Shown: piece by piece, positions 9,745 to 17,929 of the stretch
Layout of the letters: each line of letters starts with the position of its first letter
Numbering within the stretch: position 1 is the stretch's first letter
Assembly (NCBI RefSeq): GCF_001704635.1
Contig: NZ_MAXF01000180.1
Coordinates: 1-50,261 of the forward strand
DNA: 50,261 nucleotides
From: Streptomyces sparsogenes
GTDB taxonomy: Bacteria > Actinomycetota > Actinomycetes > Streptomycetales > Streptomycetaceae
Direction of reading: 5' to 3'
The notes under the pieces: generated by a model
What the model was told of the DNA's origin: nothing
The model's input: the letters and a program-made list of their open reading frames with translations, nothing else
The model's database searches: none
Position numbers and translations under genes: made by a program

Positions 9745-10554
9745 TCAGTGAGCGGTCCATCCGCCGTCCATGGCGAGCGAGGCGCCGGTGATGAAGGAGG
9801 CGTCCGGGCCGCAGAGGTAGGCGACGGCCTCGGCGACCTCCTCGGGCTCGATGAGCCGCTTGACCGCGGAGTCGGCCAGCATGATCTCGGAGACGACCCG
9901 TTCCGGGGAGATGCCGTGGGCGGCGGCCTGGTCGGCGATCTGCCGCTCCACCAGTGGGGTGCGCACATAGGCGGGGTTGACGCAGTTGGAGGTGACCCCG
10001 TGGGCGGCGCCCTCCAGGGCGGCGACCTTGGAGAGCCCTTCCAGCCCGTGCTTGGCGGCGACGTACGCCGCCTTGTAGGCCGAGGCTCGCAGTCCGTGCA
10101 CGGAGGAGATGTTGACGATCCGGCCCCAGCCCTGGGCGTACATGTGCGGCAGCGCGCCGCGCACCAGCCGGAAGGGGGCCTCCAGCATCACCGTCAGGAC
10201 CCGGGAGAACACCTCGGGCGGGAACTCCTCGATGGGGCGGACGAGTTGCAGCCCGGCGTTGTTGACCAGGATGTCGATGCCCGCGGCGGCCCGCTCGGCG
10301 GCGTCGAGGTCGGTCAGGTCGAGCACCCGCGGCTCCACCCGCCCGGGCAGCCCCGGCTCCTCCTCGGCCCGGGCCGCCAGCGCGGCGAGCCCCTCCGCGT
10401 CCTGGTCGGCGGCCAGGACCGTGGCCCCGGCGGCGGCCAGCCGCAGCGTGCAGGCCCGGCCGATGCCGCCGGCGGCCCCGGTGACGAGTGCGGTACGGCC
10501 GCCGAGGGCGGGGGCGGCCCCGGTGGCGGGGCCCGGTGTGGTGGACGCGCTCAT
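9745..10554 (-). CDS. 3-hydroxybutyrate dehydrogenase-type short-chain dehydrogenase
   Basis: A 269-residue NAD(P)-dependent short-chain dehydrogenase. The Rossmann motif TGAAGGIGRA, the NNAG motif, the catalytic Ser (NISS), the YKAAYVAAK segment with Tyr and Lys, and the C-terminal SFITGASLAMDGGW are all present. The sequences IVNISSVHGL and SAYKAAYVAAKHGLEGLSK, and the long helical insert before the end, resemble D-3-hydroxybutyrate dehydrogenases, which interconvert 3-hydroxybutyrate and acetoacetate. Start: the ATG sits 7 bp after a TAGCCT -10 element with no clear ribosome binding site, so a leaderless message is likely. An upstream GTG at 10608 is possible but would span the promoter. 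It precedes the PucR-type regulator gene on the same strand. Confidence 0.8.
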   Translation of the reverse strand: MSASTTPGPATGAAPALGGRTALVTGAAGGIGRACTLRLAAAGATVLAADQDAEGLAALAARAEEEPGLPGRVEPRVLDLTDLDAAERAAAGIDILVNNAGLQLVRPIEEFPPEVFSRVLTVMLEAPFRLVRGALPHMYAQGWGRIVNISSVHGLRASAYKAAYVAAKHGLEGLSKVAALEGAAHGVTSNCVNPAYVRTPLVERQIADQAAAHGISPERVVSEIMLADSAVKRLIEPEEVAEAVAYLCGPDASFITGASLAMDGGWTAH

Positions 10555-10561
10555 GAGGGGC

Positions 10562-10607
10562 AGGCTAGGCCGCGGCGGGGGCCCGACCGATGTGTGGGCG
10601 ACACACA
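10562..10607 (-). promoter_or_regulatory. Promoter and candidate operator of the hydroxybutyrate dehydrogenase gene
   Basis: A TAGCCT -10 hexamer (10567 down to 10562) sits 7 bases before the ATG, placing the transcript start at or next to the start codon. Upstream, TGTGTG-N5-CACACA (10591-10607) is a perfect dyad in the region where a regulator would bind. The PucR-type protein next door is the obvious candidate, but that is inference. Confidence 0.5.
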
Positions 10608-10609
10608 CT

Positions 10610-11089
10610 TCACTTCGGAAGGGTGGGGTCGAACCATGTCGGGCCCTCGGCGAGCGCCAGTTTGATCCGCGTCAGCGCGAACTCGTCCAACTCCGGGAGC
10701 GCGTCGAGTGAGAACCAGCCCACGTCCAGCGACTCGTCGTCGTTGACCCGCGCCTCGCCGCCCACCGCGCGGCAGCGGAAGCAGATGTCCACGAACTGGC
10801 ACACGTCCTGGTTGGGGTAGGTGACCGGCTCCATGCTCTGGACGAGCAGGATGCGCTCGGGCACACAGCGCACCGCCGTCTCCTCGTACACCTCGCGAAC
10901 CACCGCCGCCGCGGGCTGCTCGCCGGGCTCGGGGATGCCGCAGACGAGCGCCCAGCGGCCGGTGTCGGCCCGGCGCCCGAGCAGCACCCTGCCCTCGTCG
11001 TCGAGGACGACGGCGCTGGTGCCGGGGAGAAAGAGCAGTTGATGACCCGCGGTGGCCCGCAGCTCTCGGATGAAGTCGGGAATGGCCAT
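10610..11089 (-). CDS. NUDIX hydrolase
   Basis: A 159-residue NUDIX-fold pyrophosphohydrolase. The box is G51-x5-E57-x7-R65-E66-V-x-E69-E70, which carries the metal-binding glutamates; the glycine normally two residues after the last glutamate is alanine (EETAV). The aromatic tail GPTWFDPTLPK and the central PVTYPNQDVCQFVDICFRC resemble actinobacterial NUDIX proteins annotated only as such. It would cleave nucleoside diphosphates linked to another moiety, but the substrate is unknown. The start MAIPDFIREL is the first ATG and its upstream region is not coding. It lies upstream of the dehydrogenase on the same strand, with the dehydrogenase's own promoter in the gap, so the two are probably not one unit. 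Confidence 0.85.
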   Translation of the reverse strand: MAIPDFIRELRATAGHQLLFLPGTSAVVLDDEGRVLLGRRADTGRWALVCGIPEPGEQPAAAVVREVYEETAVRCVPERILLVQSMEPVTYPNQDVCQFVDICFRCRAVGGEARVNDDESLDVGWFSLDALPELDEFALTRIKLALAEGPTWFDPTLPK

Positions 11090-11335
11090 GCGCCGAGGCT
11101 ATCGGGCCGGGCAAGCGGCCCAGAACACCCTTTCGTTCACAGCCGCATGCCCCCTGCACAGCCGCCACACATCTGCCGCATCGTTTCTGCGCAACATATA
11201 CACATATCCGGTCCCGGTCGCTACCGTATCCGTCCTGGCCCGCATGCGGCCTCCGGCCGCTCCGCGGGCCTCCCGGGCCCCGCCGACGGCCGGCCCGGCA
11301 CGCGGTGCCCGTCACGACTCGGGGGGTCGAACGGG

Positions 11336-12391
11336 ATGGCGTCTTCAGCGGCACAGCCTGTCGTACGGGAACACCACAGCGCGCCCGACATCGCGGGCGC
11401 CGCGATCCTCGGCTGCTGCGCCGTCTGGGCCCTGGTCTGCGCCGCGGGCCGCACCGCCCGGCCCGAGGGCGTGCTGCTCGCCGTGCTGGCCGTGGCCGCC
11501 GGCTACGCGTGCGGCAGGATCGCCGGATCGCTGCTGCCGGTCGCCTCCGCCACGGCCGCCGCGCTCGCGGGCCTCGGCCTGGCCTGCACGGTCCCGGGCG
11601 GTCCCGGCGGCGCGGGCGGCCCGGGCGGGGCCCACGCGGCGCAGTTCACGCTCGCCGTCGGGGCGGCCTGCGGCGCCGCCTGGGCCACCCGGTCGGCCCT
11701 CGGCCGACTGGCCCTGCGCCTGCTGGCCGTGGCGATCACGGCGATGGCGATGGCGGCCGGATCCACCGCGGGGTGCGTGGCCGGCGCCCTGGTGTTGCTG
11801 TGCTCGCTCGCCGCGGCCCGGGCCCGCCACCGGCTGCCGGGACTCGCCGCGATGGCACTGGTCGCGGCGGTGGCCGTCGCCGGCTGCTGGGCCGTGGCCG
11901 TGGACGCCCTCCCCGGCGGGCTCTCGGCCCCCGTGCGCGACCGGCTGGGCGACCACCGGGTGGGACTGTGGCACGACGCCGCCCGGATCGCCGAACAGGA
12001 CCCGCTGCGCGGAGTGGGGCCCGACCGGTTCGGCGAGCTGAGCCCGACCGTCCAGGAGTCGGCCGCCGTGGGCGACACACCGCGGTCGGCCCCGCTGCAA
12101 CAGGCCGCCGGGCAGGGCCTGCCGGGGCCGGCCCTGCTGGGCGCGGCCTTCGGCTGGCTGCTGTACGCGTTGTGGCGCTCCCCGCGCCCTGCCCCGGCCG
12201 TGCTGACGGCGGCCGCCGCCCTGACGGCGCTCGCCGTGGAGTCGGTCCTCGGCGACGCGCTCAGCTTCCCCGAGGTGACCGCCGGGGCCGGCCTGATCGC
12301 GGGGCTGGCCACGGCGCGGCTGCCGGAGGCGGTCCCGGGCCCTCTCGCGGGCGAACCCCCGGCCCTGGGCCCGATCCCGGCGGCCCACTGA
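11336..12391 (+). CDS. O-antigen-ligase-like integral membrane protein
   Basis: A 351-residue membrane protein with about ten predicted helices, rich in Ala, Leu and Val. The start MASSAAQPV follows a G-rich site, and the in-frame upstream extension is not protein-like. The segment DRLGDHRVGLWHDAARIAEQ, then PLRGVGPDRFGELSP, is the hydrophilic loop typical of the O-antigen ligase/polymerase (Wzy_C) superfamily, where a glycan or lipid-linked substrate is handled. Streptomycetes have several such proteins of unknown substrate. It is convergent with hpgT, with only 3 bp between the stops, so it is not part of that operon. Whether it contributes to the Hpg product or to cell-envelope glycans cannot be told. 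Confidence 0.65.
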   Translation: MASSAAQPVVREHHSAPDIAGAAILGCCAVWALVCAAGRTARPEGVLLAVLAVAAGYACGRIAGSLLPVASATAAALAGLGLACTVPGGPGGAGGPGGAHAAQFTLAVGAACGAAWATRSALGRLALRLLAVAITAMAMAAGSTAGCVAGALVLLCSLAAARARHRLPGLAAMALVAAVAVAGCWAVAVDALPGGLSAPVRDRLGDHRVGLWHDAARIAEQDPLRGVGPDRFGELSPTVQESAAVGDTPRSAPLQQAAGQGLPGPALLGAAFGWLLYALWRSPRPAPAVLTAAAALTALAVESVLGDALSFPEVTAGAGLIAGLATARLPEAVPGPLAGEPPALGPIPAAH

Positions 12392-12394
12392 CCT

Positions 12395-13726
12395 TCACCT
12401 CGTCGCGGAACACTCCCGTATCAGGGCCGCCAGCCGGTCGAGACCGGCCTCGATGGTCTCCGGGGTGAGCTGGCTCAGGGACAGCCGGATCTGCTCGTAC
12501 CCGCCGTCGCCCCCGTAGAAGTGGGACATGGGGGTCCACAGCACCCCGTGCTCCTTGGCGGAGTACTCCAGCAGCTCGTCGTCCGCCCGGAAAGGCACCG
12601 TCAGGGTGAGGAAGAACCCGCCGGTGGGGGTGTTCCAGGAGATCCGGGGCCCCCGCTCCGCATCCCTGGGGAAGCGGCGGGCCAGCCCCGCGAGGACGAG
12701 GCGCAGATTGCGCTGGTAGACCTCGATCTCCCGGCGGTTCGCGGCCGGCAGGCTGTAGTCGTGGGCCACCAGCGCCCCGCCGACCACGGCCTGGGACCAG
12801 GGTGAGGTGTTCACCGTGAGCATGCTCTTGATGGTGGAGAGGTGGTCGGCCAGGAGCGAGGTGCCGCCGTCCTCGTCCACCACGCGCTGATCGGCGACCG
12901 CGTAGCCCACGCGGGCCCCCGGCAGCACCGTCTTGGCGAACGAGCCGAGCCGGACCACCCGCCGCCCGGTGTCCAGCGCCTTCAGCGACGGCAGCCTGCC
13001 CTCCCCGGCGAACACCCCGTACGCGTTGTCCTCCAGCAGGAGCAGATCCTCCGCCTCGGCCACCCGCAGCAGCTCCCGCCGCGCCTCGAGATCCAGGCTG
13101 ATGCCGGTCGGGTTGGCCACATCCGGCACGATGTACAGGGCGCGTGGCCGCAGGCCCGCGGCGCGGGCCTCGGCGATCCGCACGCCGAGGTCCTCGAAGT
13201 CGATCCCCCGGTCGCCCCCGCGCACCGGGCGCACGGGCAGGTCGACCAGGCGCGCCGCGCCCGTCAGTCCGACGTACGTGGGCGAGACCGCGAGGACGAC
13301 GTCCCGCGGGCCGGTCCGCAGGGCGCGCAGCACCAGGAACATCGCCTCCTGGCAGCCGACCGTGATGACGAGCGAATCGCTGGAGACCGAGATCCCCTCG
13401 TCGACCTCCAGATGCCTGCCGACCAGCTCGTGGATGATGCCCTTGGTCCGGCCGTACTGAAGGACCGTCCGCTTCGCCTCCGCCTCGGTCATGCCCCGGT
13501 CGCGGCGGAGGTGGTCGATGAAGACGTCCACGTAGCGGTGCACTTCGGCGAAGTCCAGGAACTCCTCGCTCGGCCGCCCGGCCGCGAACGAGATGGCGTT
13601 CGGAAACCGGATGGCGACCTCGTTGAGGAAGTTCATCGAGGCCATCGCGGGATCGGCGAGCGAGCCGTGCAGCCGCGACAGCCGCATGTCGTGGACATCG
13701 GCCCCGCGGACGCCGGAATCGGTCAT
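12395..13726 (-). CDS. hpgT: 4-hydroxyphenylglycine aminotransferase
   Basis: A 443-residue fold-type I PLP aminotransferase that would transfer the amino group (usually from L-tyrosine) to 4-hydroxyphenylglyoxylate, giving 4-hydroxyphenylglycine and 4-hydroxyphenylpyruvate, which feeds back into the first step. PLP-binding features are clear: the VANPTGISLDLE loop, LEDNAYGVF, and Schiff-base Lys265 in GSFAKTVLPGARVGY. The C-terminal arginine motif is in YEQIRLSLSQ. Its ATG overlaps the hmo stop (ATGA), so translation is coupled. In isolation it could be taken for another PLP transaminase of the MocR/LysN type, but the position directly after hmaS and hmo makes the Hpg role very likely. An equivalent arylglycine, such as phenylglycine, remains possible. 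Confidence 0.88.
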   Translation of the reverse strand: MTDSGVRGADVHDMRLSRLHGSLADPAMASMNFLNEVAIRFPNAISFAAGRPSEEFLDFAEVHRYVDVFIDHLRRDRGMTEAEAKRTVLQYGRTKGIIHELVGRHLEVDEGISVSSDSLVITVGCQEAMFLVLRALRTGPRDVVLAVSPTYVGLTGAARLVDLPVRPVRGGDRGIDFEDLGVRIAEARAAGLRPRALYIVPDVANPTGISLDLEARRELLRVAEAEDLLLLEDNAYGVFAGEGRLPSLKALDTGRRVVRLGSFAKTVLPGARVGYAVADQRVVDEDGGTSLLADHLSTIKSMLTVNTSPWSQAVVGGALVAHDYSLPAANRREIEVYQRNLRLVLAGLARRFPRDAERGPRISWNTPTGGFFLTLTVPFRADDELLEYSAKEHGVLWTPMSHFYGGDGGYEQIRLSLSQLTPETIEAGLDRLAALIRECSATR

Positions 13727-14925
13727 TGGTGGTCACCCCCACAGTGGCATGGCATGGTCGTCGTCCGCAGCCGGGCCACGGCGGCCAGGTCGGGGCAGCC
13801 CGCCAGCGCCATGGCGTGCCGGAACTCCTCCCCCAGCAGCGACAGCACCCGCGCGCACCCCGCCTGGCCGCCGGCCGCCAGTCCCCACAGGACCGGCCGG
13901 CCCAGCAGCACTCCGGAGGCGCCCAGCGCCAGCGCGCGCAACACGTCCGCCCCGCCGCGTATCCCGCTGTCGACCAGCACCTGGCAGCTCTCCCCGAAGG
14001 CGCCCTCGACCGCCTCCACGACAGCGGGCAGCGCCACCGCCGAGGGCGCGGCCCCGTCCAGCTGCCGCCCTCCGTGGTTGGACACCACCACCGCCGCCGC
14101 CCCGAGCTCGGCCGCGCGCAGGGCGTCGGCCGGATGCGACAGCCCCTTGAGCACCAGGGGCAGCCGGGTCCGCTCCCGCAGCCACTCGACGTCATGCCAG
14201 GTGAGCGAGGGCGCGAACGCGGAGGCGGTGTGGGCCGCCACGGCCGAGCCGCCGTCGACGCGCTCGTGGGCACGGCTCATGCCGCCGCCGTCCAGGTTGG
14301 CCGCCCGGATCGTCGGGGGGAGCGCGAAGCCGTGCCTCATGTCGCGCAGCCGCCGGCCCATGACCGGCACGTCCACGGTCAGCACCAGCGCCTCGCTCCC
14401 GATCGCCTCGGCCCGCTGGACCAGGTCGAGGACGGCGCCCTTGTCCCGCAGCCAGTAGAGCTGGAACCAGGTGGTGGCGCCGGTGGCCGCGATCTCCTCC
14501 ATGGGGACGCTGCTCAGCGTGGACACCGTGTAGGGCAGCCCGCTGTCCGCCGCCGCCCGCGCGACCGCGAGCTCCCCCTCCGGGTGGAACAGGCGCTGAT
14601 ACGCGATCGGCGCCACGGCCACCGGCAGCGCGGCCGGGCTGCGCACCAGAGAGCAGGCCGGGTCGCAGGAGGACACATCGGTGAGGACCCGGGGCAACAC
14701 CGCGACGCCCGCGAACGCGTCGCGGTTGCCGGCCAGCGTCCGCTCCCGCTCGGCACCGCCCTCCAGCCAGTCCCAGAGCTCCTCGCCGAGCCCCGTCCGC
14801 GCGAGATCCGCGAAGTCGGCCACGGAGAGGGCGGCGGCGAGCGGATCGGAGGACTCCGCGCCCATGCGGGGGGACTCCGTGCCCACGTGGTCGTCCGATC
14901 CCCGGCCGACGGGGAGCGTCGTCAC
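13723..14925 (-). CDS. hmo: 4-hydroxymandelate oxidase (FMN-dependent)
   Basis: A 400-residue FMN-dependent alpha-hydroxy-acid oxidase expected to oxidise L-4-hydroxymandelate to 4-hydroxyphenylglyoxylate. Family signatures are APIAYQRLFHPEGE, WFQLYWLRD, LTVDVPVMGRRLRDMRHGF, the active-site His284 in VVSNHGGRQLDG, and VDSGIRGGADVLRALALGA for FMN phosphate. The chosen GTG overlaps the hmaS stop (GTGA) and has AAGGGG eight bases upstream. An in-frame ATG at 14865 would give 380 residues, closer to known Hmo proteins, and is an alternative. It is the middle gene of the coupled hmaS-hmo-hpgT unit. Confidence 0.88.
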   Translation of the reverse strand: MTTLPVGRGSDDHVGTESPRMGAESSDPLAAALSVADFADLARTGLGEELWDWLEGGAERERTLAGNRDAFAGVAVLPRVLTDVSSCDPACSLVRSPAALPVAVAPIAYQRLFHPEGELAVARAAADSGLPYTVSTLSSVPMEEIAATGATTWFQLYWLRDKGAVLDLVQRAEAIGSEALVLTVDVPVMGRRLRDMRHGFALPPTIRAANLDGGGMSRAHERVDGGSAVAAHTASAFAPSLTWHDVEWLRERTRLPLVLKGLSHPADALRAAELGAAAVVVSNHGGRQLDGAAPSAVALPAVVEAVEGAFGESCQVLVDSGIRGGADVLRALALGASGVLLGRPVLWGLAAGGQAGCARVLSLLGEEFRHAMALAGCPDLAAVARLRTTTMPCHCGGDHQ

Positions 14926-16043
14926 TCCGCCTGCCCCTTCGCAGCGCGCTGCAGCTCGATCGCCTCGTAGAGCGCCCGGATGTTGTTGCTGCCGAACGTA
15001 CGGGCCCGGATGCGCTCGATGACCTCGAAGAAGAACGTCCCGCGAGGGTGTACGGAGCGGGTGAATATCTGGAAGAGCTGACCGTCGTGGTCCTCGTCCA
15101 CCAGCACACTCAACTCCCTGAGTCGGTCCACCGAGTGGCGCAGCGGCGTCAGCCGAGCGGTGAGCAGATCGTAGTACGTCGACGGGGTGCTCAAGAAGGG
15201 CACGCCGAGGCCGCCCATCGCGCCGACGCTGTGCACGATGTCCTCCGTCGCGAAGGCGACGTGCTGCACCCCCGCTCCGCCGTGGTCGGCGAGGAAGCTC
15301 TCGACCTGCCCCGCGCGCGCCCCCGGCATCGGCTCGATCAGCGTGAAGGTCAGCTCGCCGCCGCGGCTCTGCACCACGGCCGAGTCCATCCCCATCGGGC
15401 CGACTTCGATGCGTTCCTTGAAGACCACCGGCATGTCGAAGACATCGGTGTAGAAGCTCGCGGTCGAGGTCAGCTCGCCCAGCGGGAGACACACCGCGAA
15501 GTGGTCGACGTTCAACAGCCCGACCGGATCCCCGGCCGTCAGCGGGCGGGGCGCGGGCAGGCCGGGAAGTCGGTCCGCCGCCCCGCCGGGGCGCCGCTCC
15601 ACCAATGTGTGGACCACATCCCCGAAGCCGGCGACCGCCGCGGTCACACAGCCGTCCTCCTCCCGCGGCGGCGACACCTCCACGGCCCCGCGGGACAGCA
15701 GTTCGGCGTGCGCGGCGCGCGCGTCGGCCACGCGCAGAGCGATGTCGGCGACCCCGTCGCCGTGGCGCTCGACATAGCTCCGCGCGGGGTGGTCACCGGA
15801 GAGCGCCTGCGTCAGCAACAGTCGGATCCGGCCGCGCCCCAGCAGCGCGGAGCGGTGGTCGCCCCGGCGGCTGCCGCGGGTCGGCGGTACGAGGACCTGG
15901 AGCCCGTAGCCCAAGGACAGTTGACCGACCGTCGCCTCGAGATCGGCCACGAAGAACTCGATGTGGTCCAGGACGGGATCGGCGGCGGGGGTGGCGGAGG
16001 TGGAGGATATGTCGGGAGTGTCGAGGGTGGCGCCGTCAGACAT
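14922..16043 (-). CDS. hmaS: 4-hydroxymandelate synthase
   Basis: A 373-residue non-heme Fe(II) dioxygenase of the HPPD/HMS family, two vicinal-oxygen-chelate domains. It would convert 4-hydroxyphenylpyruvate to 4-hydroxymandelate, the committed step to Hpg. The iron ligands are His181 (NVDHFAVCLP), His261 (VQHVAFAT) and Glu340 (FFFEVIER), with spacings like those of known members. The C-terminal helix FGSNNIRALYEAIE replaces the GNFKALFEAIE of homogentisate-forming HPPD. Together with the DHFAV motif and the operon with hmo and hpgT, this favours HMS over HPPD. The first 20 residues are a low-complexity extension. The ATG has AAGGAG upstream. Confidence 0.85.
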   Translation of the reverse strand: MSDGATLDTPDISSTSATPAADPVLDHIEFFVADLEATVGQLSLGYGLQVLVPPTRGSRRGDHRSALLGRGRIRLLLTQALSGDHPARSYVERHGDGVADIALRVADARAAHAELLSRGAVEVSPPREEDGCVTAAVAGFGDVVHTLVERRPGGAADRLPGLPAPRPLTAGDPVGLLNVDHFAVCLPLGELTSTASFYTDVFDMPVVFKERIEVGPMGMDSAVVQSRGGELTFTLIEPMPGARAGQVESFLADHGGAGVQHVAFATEDIVHSVGAMGGLGVPFLSTPSTYYDLLTARLTPLRHSVDRLRELSVLVDEDHDGQLFQIFTRSVHPRGTFFFEVIERIRARTFGSNNIRALYEAIELQRAAKGQAE

Positions 16044-16491
16044 GGTGAAATGCGCTCCTTGATTCCTTCAGGATTCCTTGGAGTTGCTCCGACTGGTCTC
16101 GCGCTGGTCTCGGTTCCGGAAAGTATCAGGAAGTGATGGCATCCGCGTCCCGGGTGGTCGAGAGCCGGTGGGCGACGTGGCCGTCGCCCCATCCGTGCGG
16201 GCGCTCAGGCCGGCCCCGAGCATCTGCCCCTTGACGTGACACCAAGCAGGTGCCACTGGATCTCTTGCCGAAGCACCAGGCAACTAAGGCAGTTTGAGCG
16301 GCAGAACCTGGCAAACCGTGGACGTCGCGGCAGACTTGGTGCATACACTGCGCCCACGTGGGGTTCCGGGAGCGGTCGATGCCATGATCGGCGTTTCCTT
16401 GCCCTGGAGAGAGAATCCCGTGGAGGACGAGTCCGGACCGGCAAGAGGGGCTCACCCAGTGCCTGATCCTCGCTCGAGTGGAGGAAAAGCC
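16044..16491. other. Divergent promoter region between hmaS and the MbtH gene
   Basis: 448 bp without a convincing gene, and visibly lower in GC than the flanking coding regions. It must hold the promoters of the minus-strand hmaS operon and of the plus-strand MbtH gene. A direct repeat of CTGGTCTCG sits at about 16093-16112, near the hmaS side. The reading frame of the MbtH gene stays open upstream, but its proposed start has a good GGAGG site, so no extra gene is called. Confidence 0.5.
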
Positions 16492-16710
16492 ATGACCAAC
16501 CCGTTCGAAGACCCCGACGGCAAGTACCTGGTACTCGTCAACGACGAAGGCCAGCACTCCCTGTGGCCGACCTTCGTGGAGGTGCCCGCCGGCTGGGTAC
16601 CCGTGCACGGCGAGGACAGCCGGCAGGCGTGCCTCGACTACATCAACGAGCACTGGACCGACATGCGCCCCCGAAGTCTGGCCGACGCCATGAATGGCCC
16701 GTCCTCGTAA
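16492..16710 (+). CDS. MbtH-like protein (NRPS adenylation-domain chaperone)
   Basis: A 72-residue MbtH-family protein. The diagnostic segments NPFEDPDGKYLVLVNDEGQHS, LWP, VPAGW, then CLDYINEHWTDMRP, are intact, including the tryptophans that contact adenylation domains. MbtH proteins bind and activate or stabilise adenylation domains of nonribosomal peptide synthetases. The start ATG follows GGAGG, and a GTG-rich upstream extension was rejected. No synthetase is in the window, so its partner is either outside or elsewhere in the genome; MbtH proteins can also act in trans. It is divergent from the hmaS operon and convergent with a methyltransferase gene, with a hairpin terminator between. 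Confidence 0.95.
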   Translation: MTNPFEDPDGKYLVLVNDEGQHSLWPTFVEVPAGWVPVHGEDSRQACLDYINEHWTDMRPRSLADAMNGPSS

Positions 16711-16728
16711 CACGACCCGGCCTCGCGG

Positions 16729-16772
16729 GCCGAGGACGGCACGGTCCGGCAGACCGTCCGGCCGTCCTCGGC
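16729..16772. terminator. Hairpin terminator between MbtH and O-methyltransferase genes
   Basis: A perfect 12-bp outer stem (16729-16740 with 16761-16772) encloses a second small hairpin. It lies between the two convergent genes and can serve both. Confidence 0.75.
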
Positions 16773-16791
16773 TCCCGACATCGCCGTGGTC

Positions 16792-17808
16792 CTATTTTGC
16801 TTCGAGCACCGAGAAGTATGAATTCGGAATCGGGGTCACGCCGGAGAGAGTGAAACCGGACTCGCCGAGCAGGGTCGTGAATTCCTTCGCCGTTCGCTCA
16901 CGACCGCCGGTGAGCACCATCATGCCGATGTCGCTCCAGCGGCTGGGGTGCCATTCGTGGTTCTCCGGCACGAGCATTTCCACGATCAGCAGCCGTCCGC
17001 CGTCCCCCAGCGCTTTCCTGCTGTTGCGCAGAATGGTGATCACTTGGCTGTCCGTCCAGTCGTGCAGCACGCTGCACAGCATGTGGGTGTCGGCCCCTGA
17101 CGGCAGTGCTTCGAAGAAGTCGCCTTTCTCCAGCCGGCAGCGCTCCCCCAGCGAGCGGATGTGCTCGGCGTTCCCGACCATATCGATGACCGAGGGCCGG
17201 TCGAAGAGAATTCCCTTGACGTGATCGGCTTCGCGCAGAATGCGTTCCAGCATGAAGCCGTCGCCGCCTCCGATGTCCATGACGACGTCCGACTGCCGCC
17301 AGTCGGGCGTCGTGGAGAATTGTCCGTACAGCCGTCCGGTCCGCTCCCGCATGCGGCGCAGGAAGGCCCGGTCGGCGTCGCCGTCGGAATTCTTGTGGCC
17401 GAAGAAATCCCCGCCGTGGACGCTGTCGAAGACCGAGCGCCCGCTGCGGATGGTTTCGATGCCGTGGAGCCAGGCCCGCTGGGAGTCGGCGTTCAGCACG
17501 GATTCGCGGACGCTGTCGGGGGCGTCCGCGCGGAGGCGGTGTCCGGTCTCGGTCAGCCGGAAGGAGCGGGCCGGGTCCTCCAGGAGCACGCCGACCGAGA
17601 CCAGGGCGCGCAGCAGGCGGTACAGGGCCTCGGTGTCCGCGTCGGTGGCGATGGCTATGTCCTCGACGGTCATGGTGTCGGCCGCGAGGAGCTCGGCGAT
17701 GCCGAGTTCGGCCGTGATGCGCAGTACGTGCGGCAGCACGGCCACACAGCTGTCGTCCGCCAGGGCCAGGTAGTCCGCGAGCACTGCTTCCGGTGTGAGT
17801 GCGCTCAT
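16792..17808 (-). CDS. SAM-dependent O-methyltransferase (plant COMT/acetylserotonin-MT-like)
   Basis: A 338-residue class I methyltransferase. An N-terminal dimerisation winged helix (about 1-100, AELGIAELLAADTMTVEDIA, LYRLLRALVSVGVL) is followed by the SAM-binding core with DIGGGDGF (motif I), FDRPSV, and CSVLHDWTDSQV, whose histidine corresponds to the general base of this family. Members methylate phenolic or enolic oxygens of secondary metabolites. Next to an Hpg cassette it could methylate the Hpg hydroxyl or the final peptide, but that is inference. The ATG follows GAGG. It is convergent with the MbtH gene and separated from the next gene by a strong terminator, so it is transcribed alone. 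Confidence 0.8.
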   Translation of the reverse strand: MSALTPEAVLADYLALADDSCVAVLPHVLRITAELGIAELLAADTMTVEDIAIATDADTEALYRLLRALVSVGVLLEDPARSFRLTETGHRLRADAPDSVRESVLNADSQRAWLHGIETIRSGRSVFDSVHGGDFFGHKNSDGDADRAFLRRMRERTGRLYGQFSTTPDWRQSDVVMDIGGGDGFMLERILREADHVKGILFDRPSVIDMVGNAEHIRSLGERCRLEKGDFFEALPSGADTHMLCSVLHDWTDSQVITILRNSRKALGDGGRLLIVEMLVPENHEWHPSRWSDIGMMVLTGGRERTAKEFTTLLGESGFTLSGVTPIPNSYFSVLEAK

Positions 17809-17885
17809 CTGCCGACCTCTCTCGTATCGGTTTCGTTCGTATCCGGACCACATGGGGCCGGGTGGTACGGGGCCGAACGGGGGAA

Positions 17886-17914
17886 CGGCCCGGAAGGTCG
17901 TACCTTCCGGGCCG
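17886..17914 (-). terminator. Rho-independent-type hairpin after the PH-domain gene
   Basis: A perfect 13-bp stem (17886-17898 with 17902-17914) with a 3-base loop, 16 bp downstream of the stop of the minus-strand gene 17930-18490. It also insulates the O-methyltransferase promoter. Confidence 0.85.
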
Positions 17915-17929
17915 CTGATGGGTTTCGGC

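Noticed and set aside
11336..12391. O-antigen-ligase-like gene as part of the Hpg cluster.
   Set aside because: It faces hpgT with a 3-bp gap and has no functional link, so it is reported as a neighbour only.
14922..16043. Alternative call: 4-hydroxyphenylpyruvate dioxygenase (homogentisate-forming) rather than hydroxymandelate synthase.
   Set aside because: Operon with hmo and hpgT and the C-terminal helix sequence favour HMS. A structure-based residue check would be decisive.
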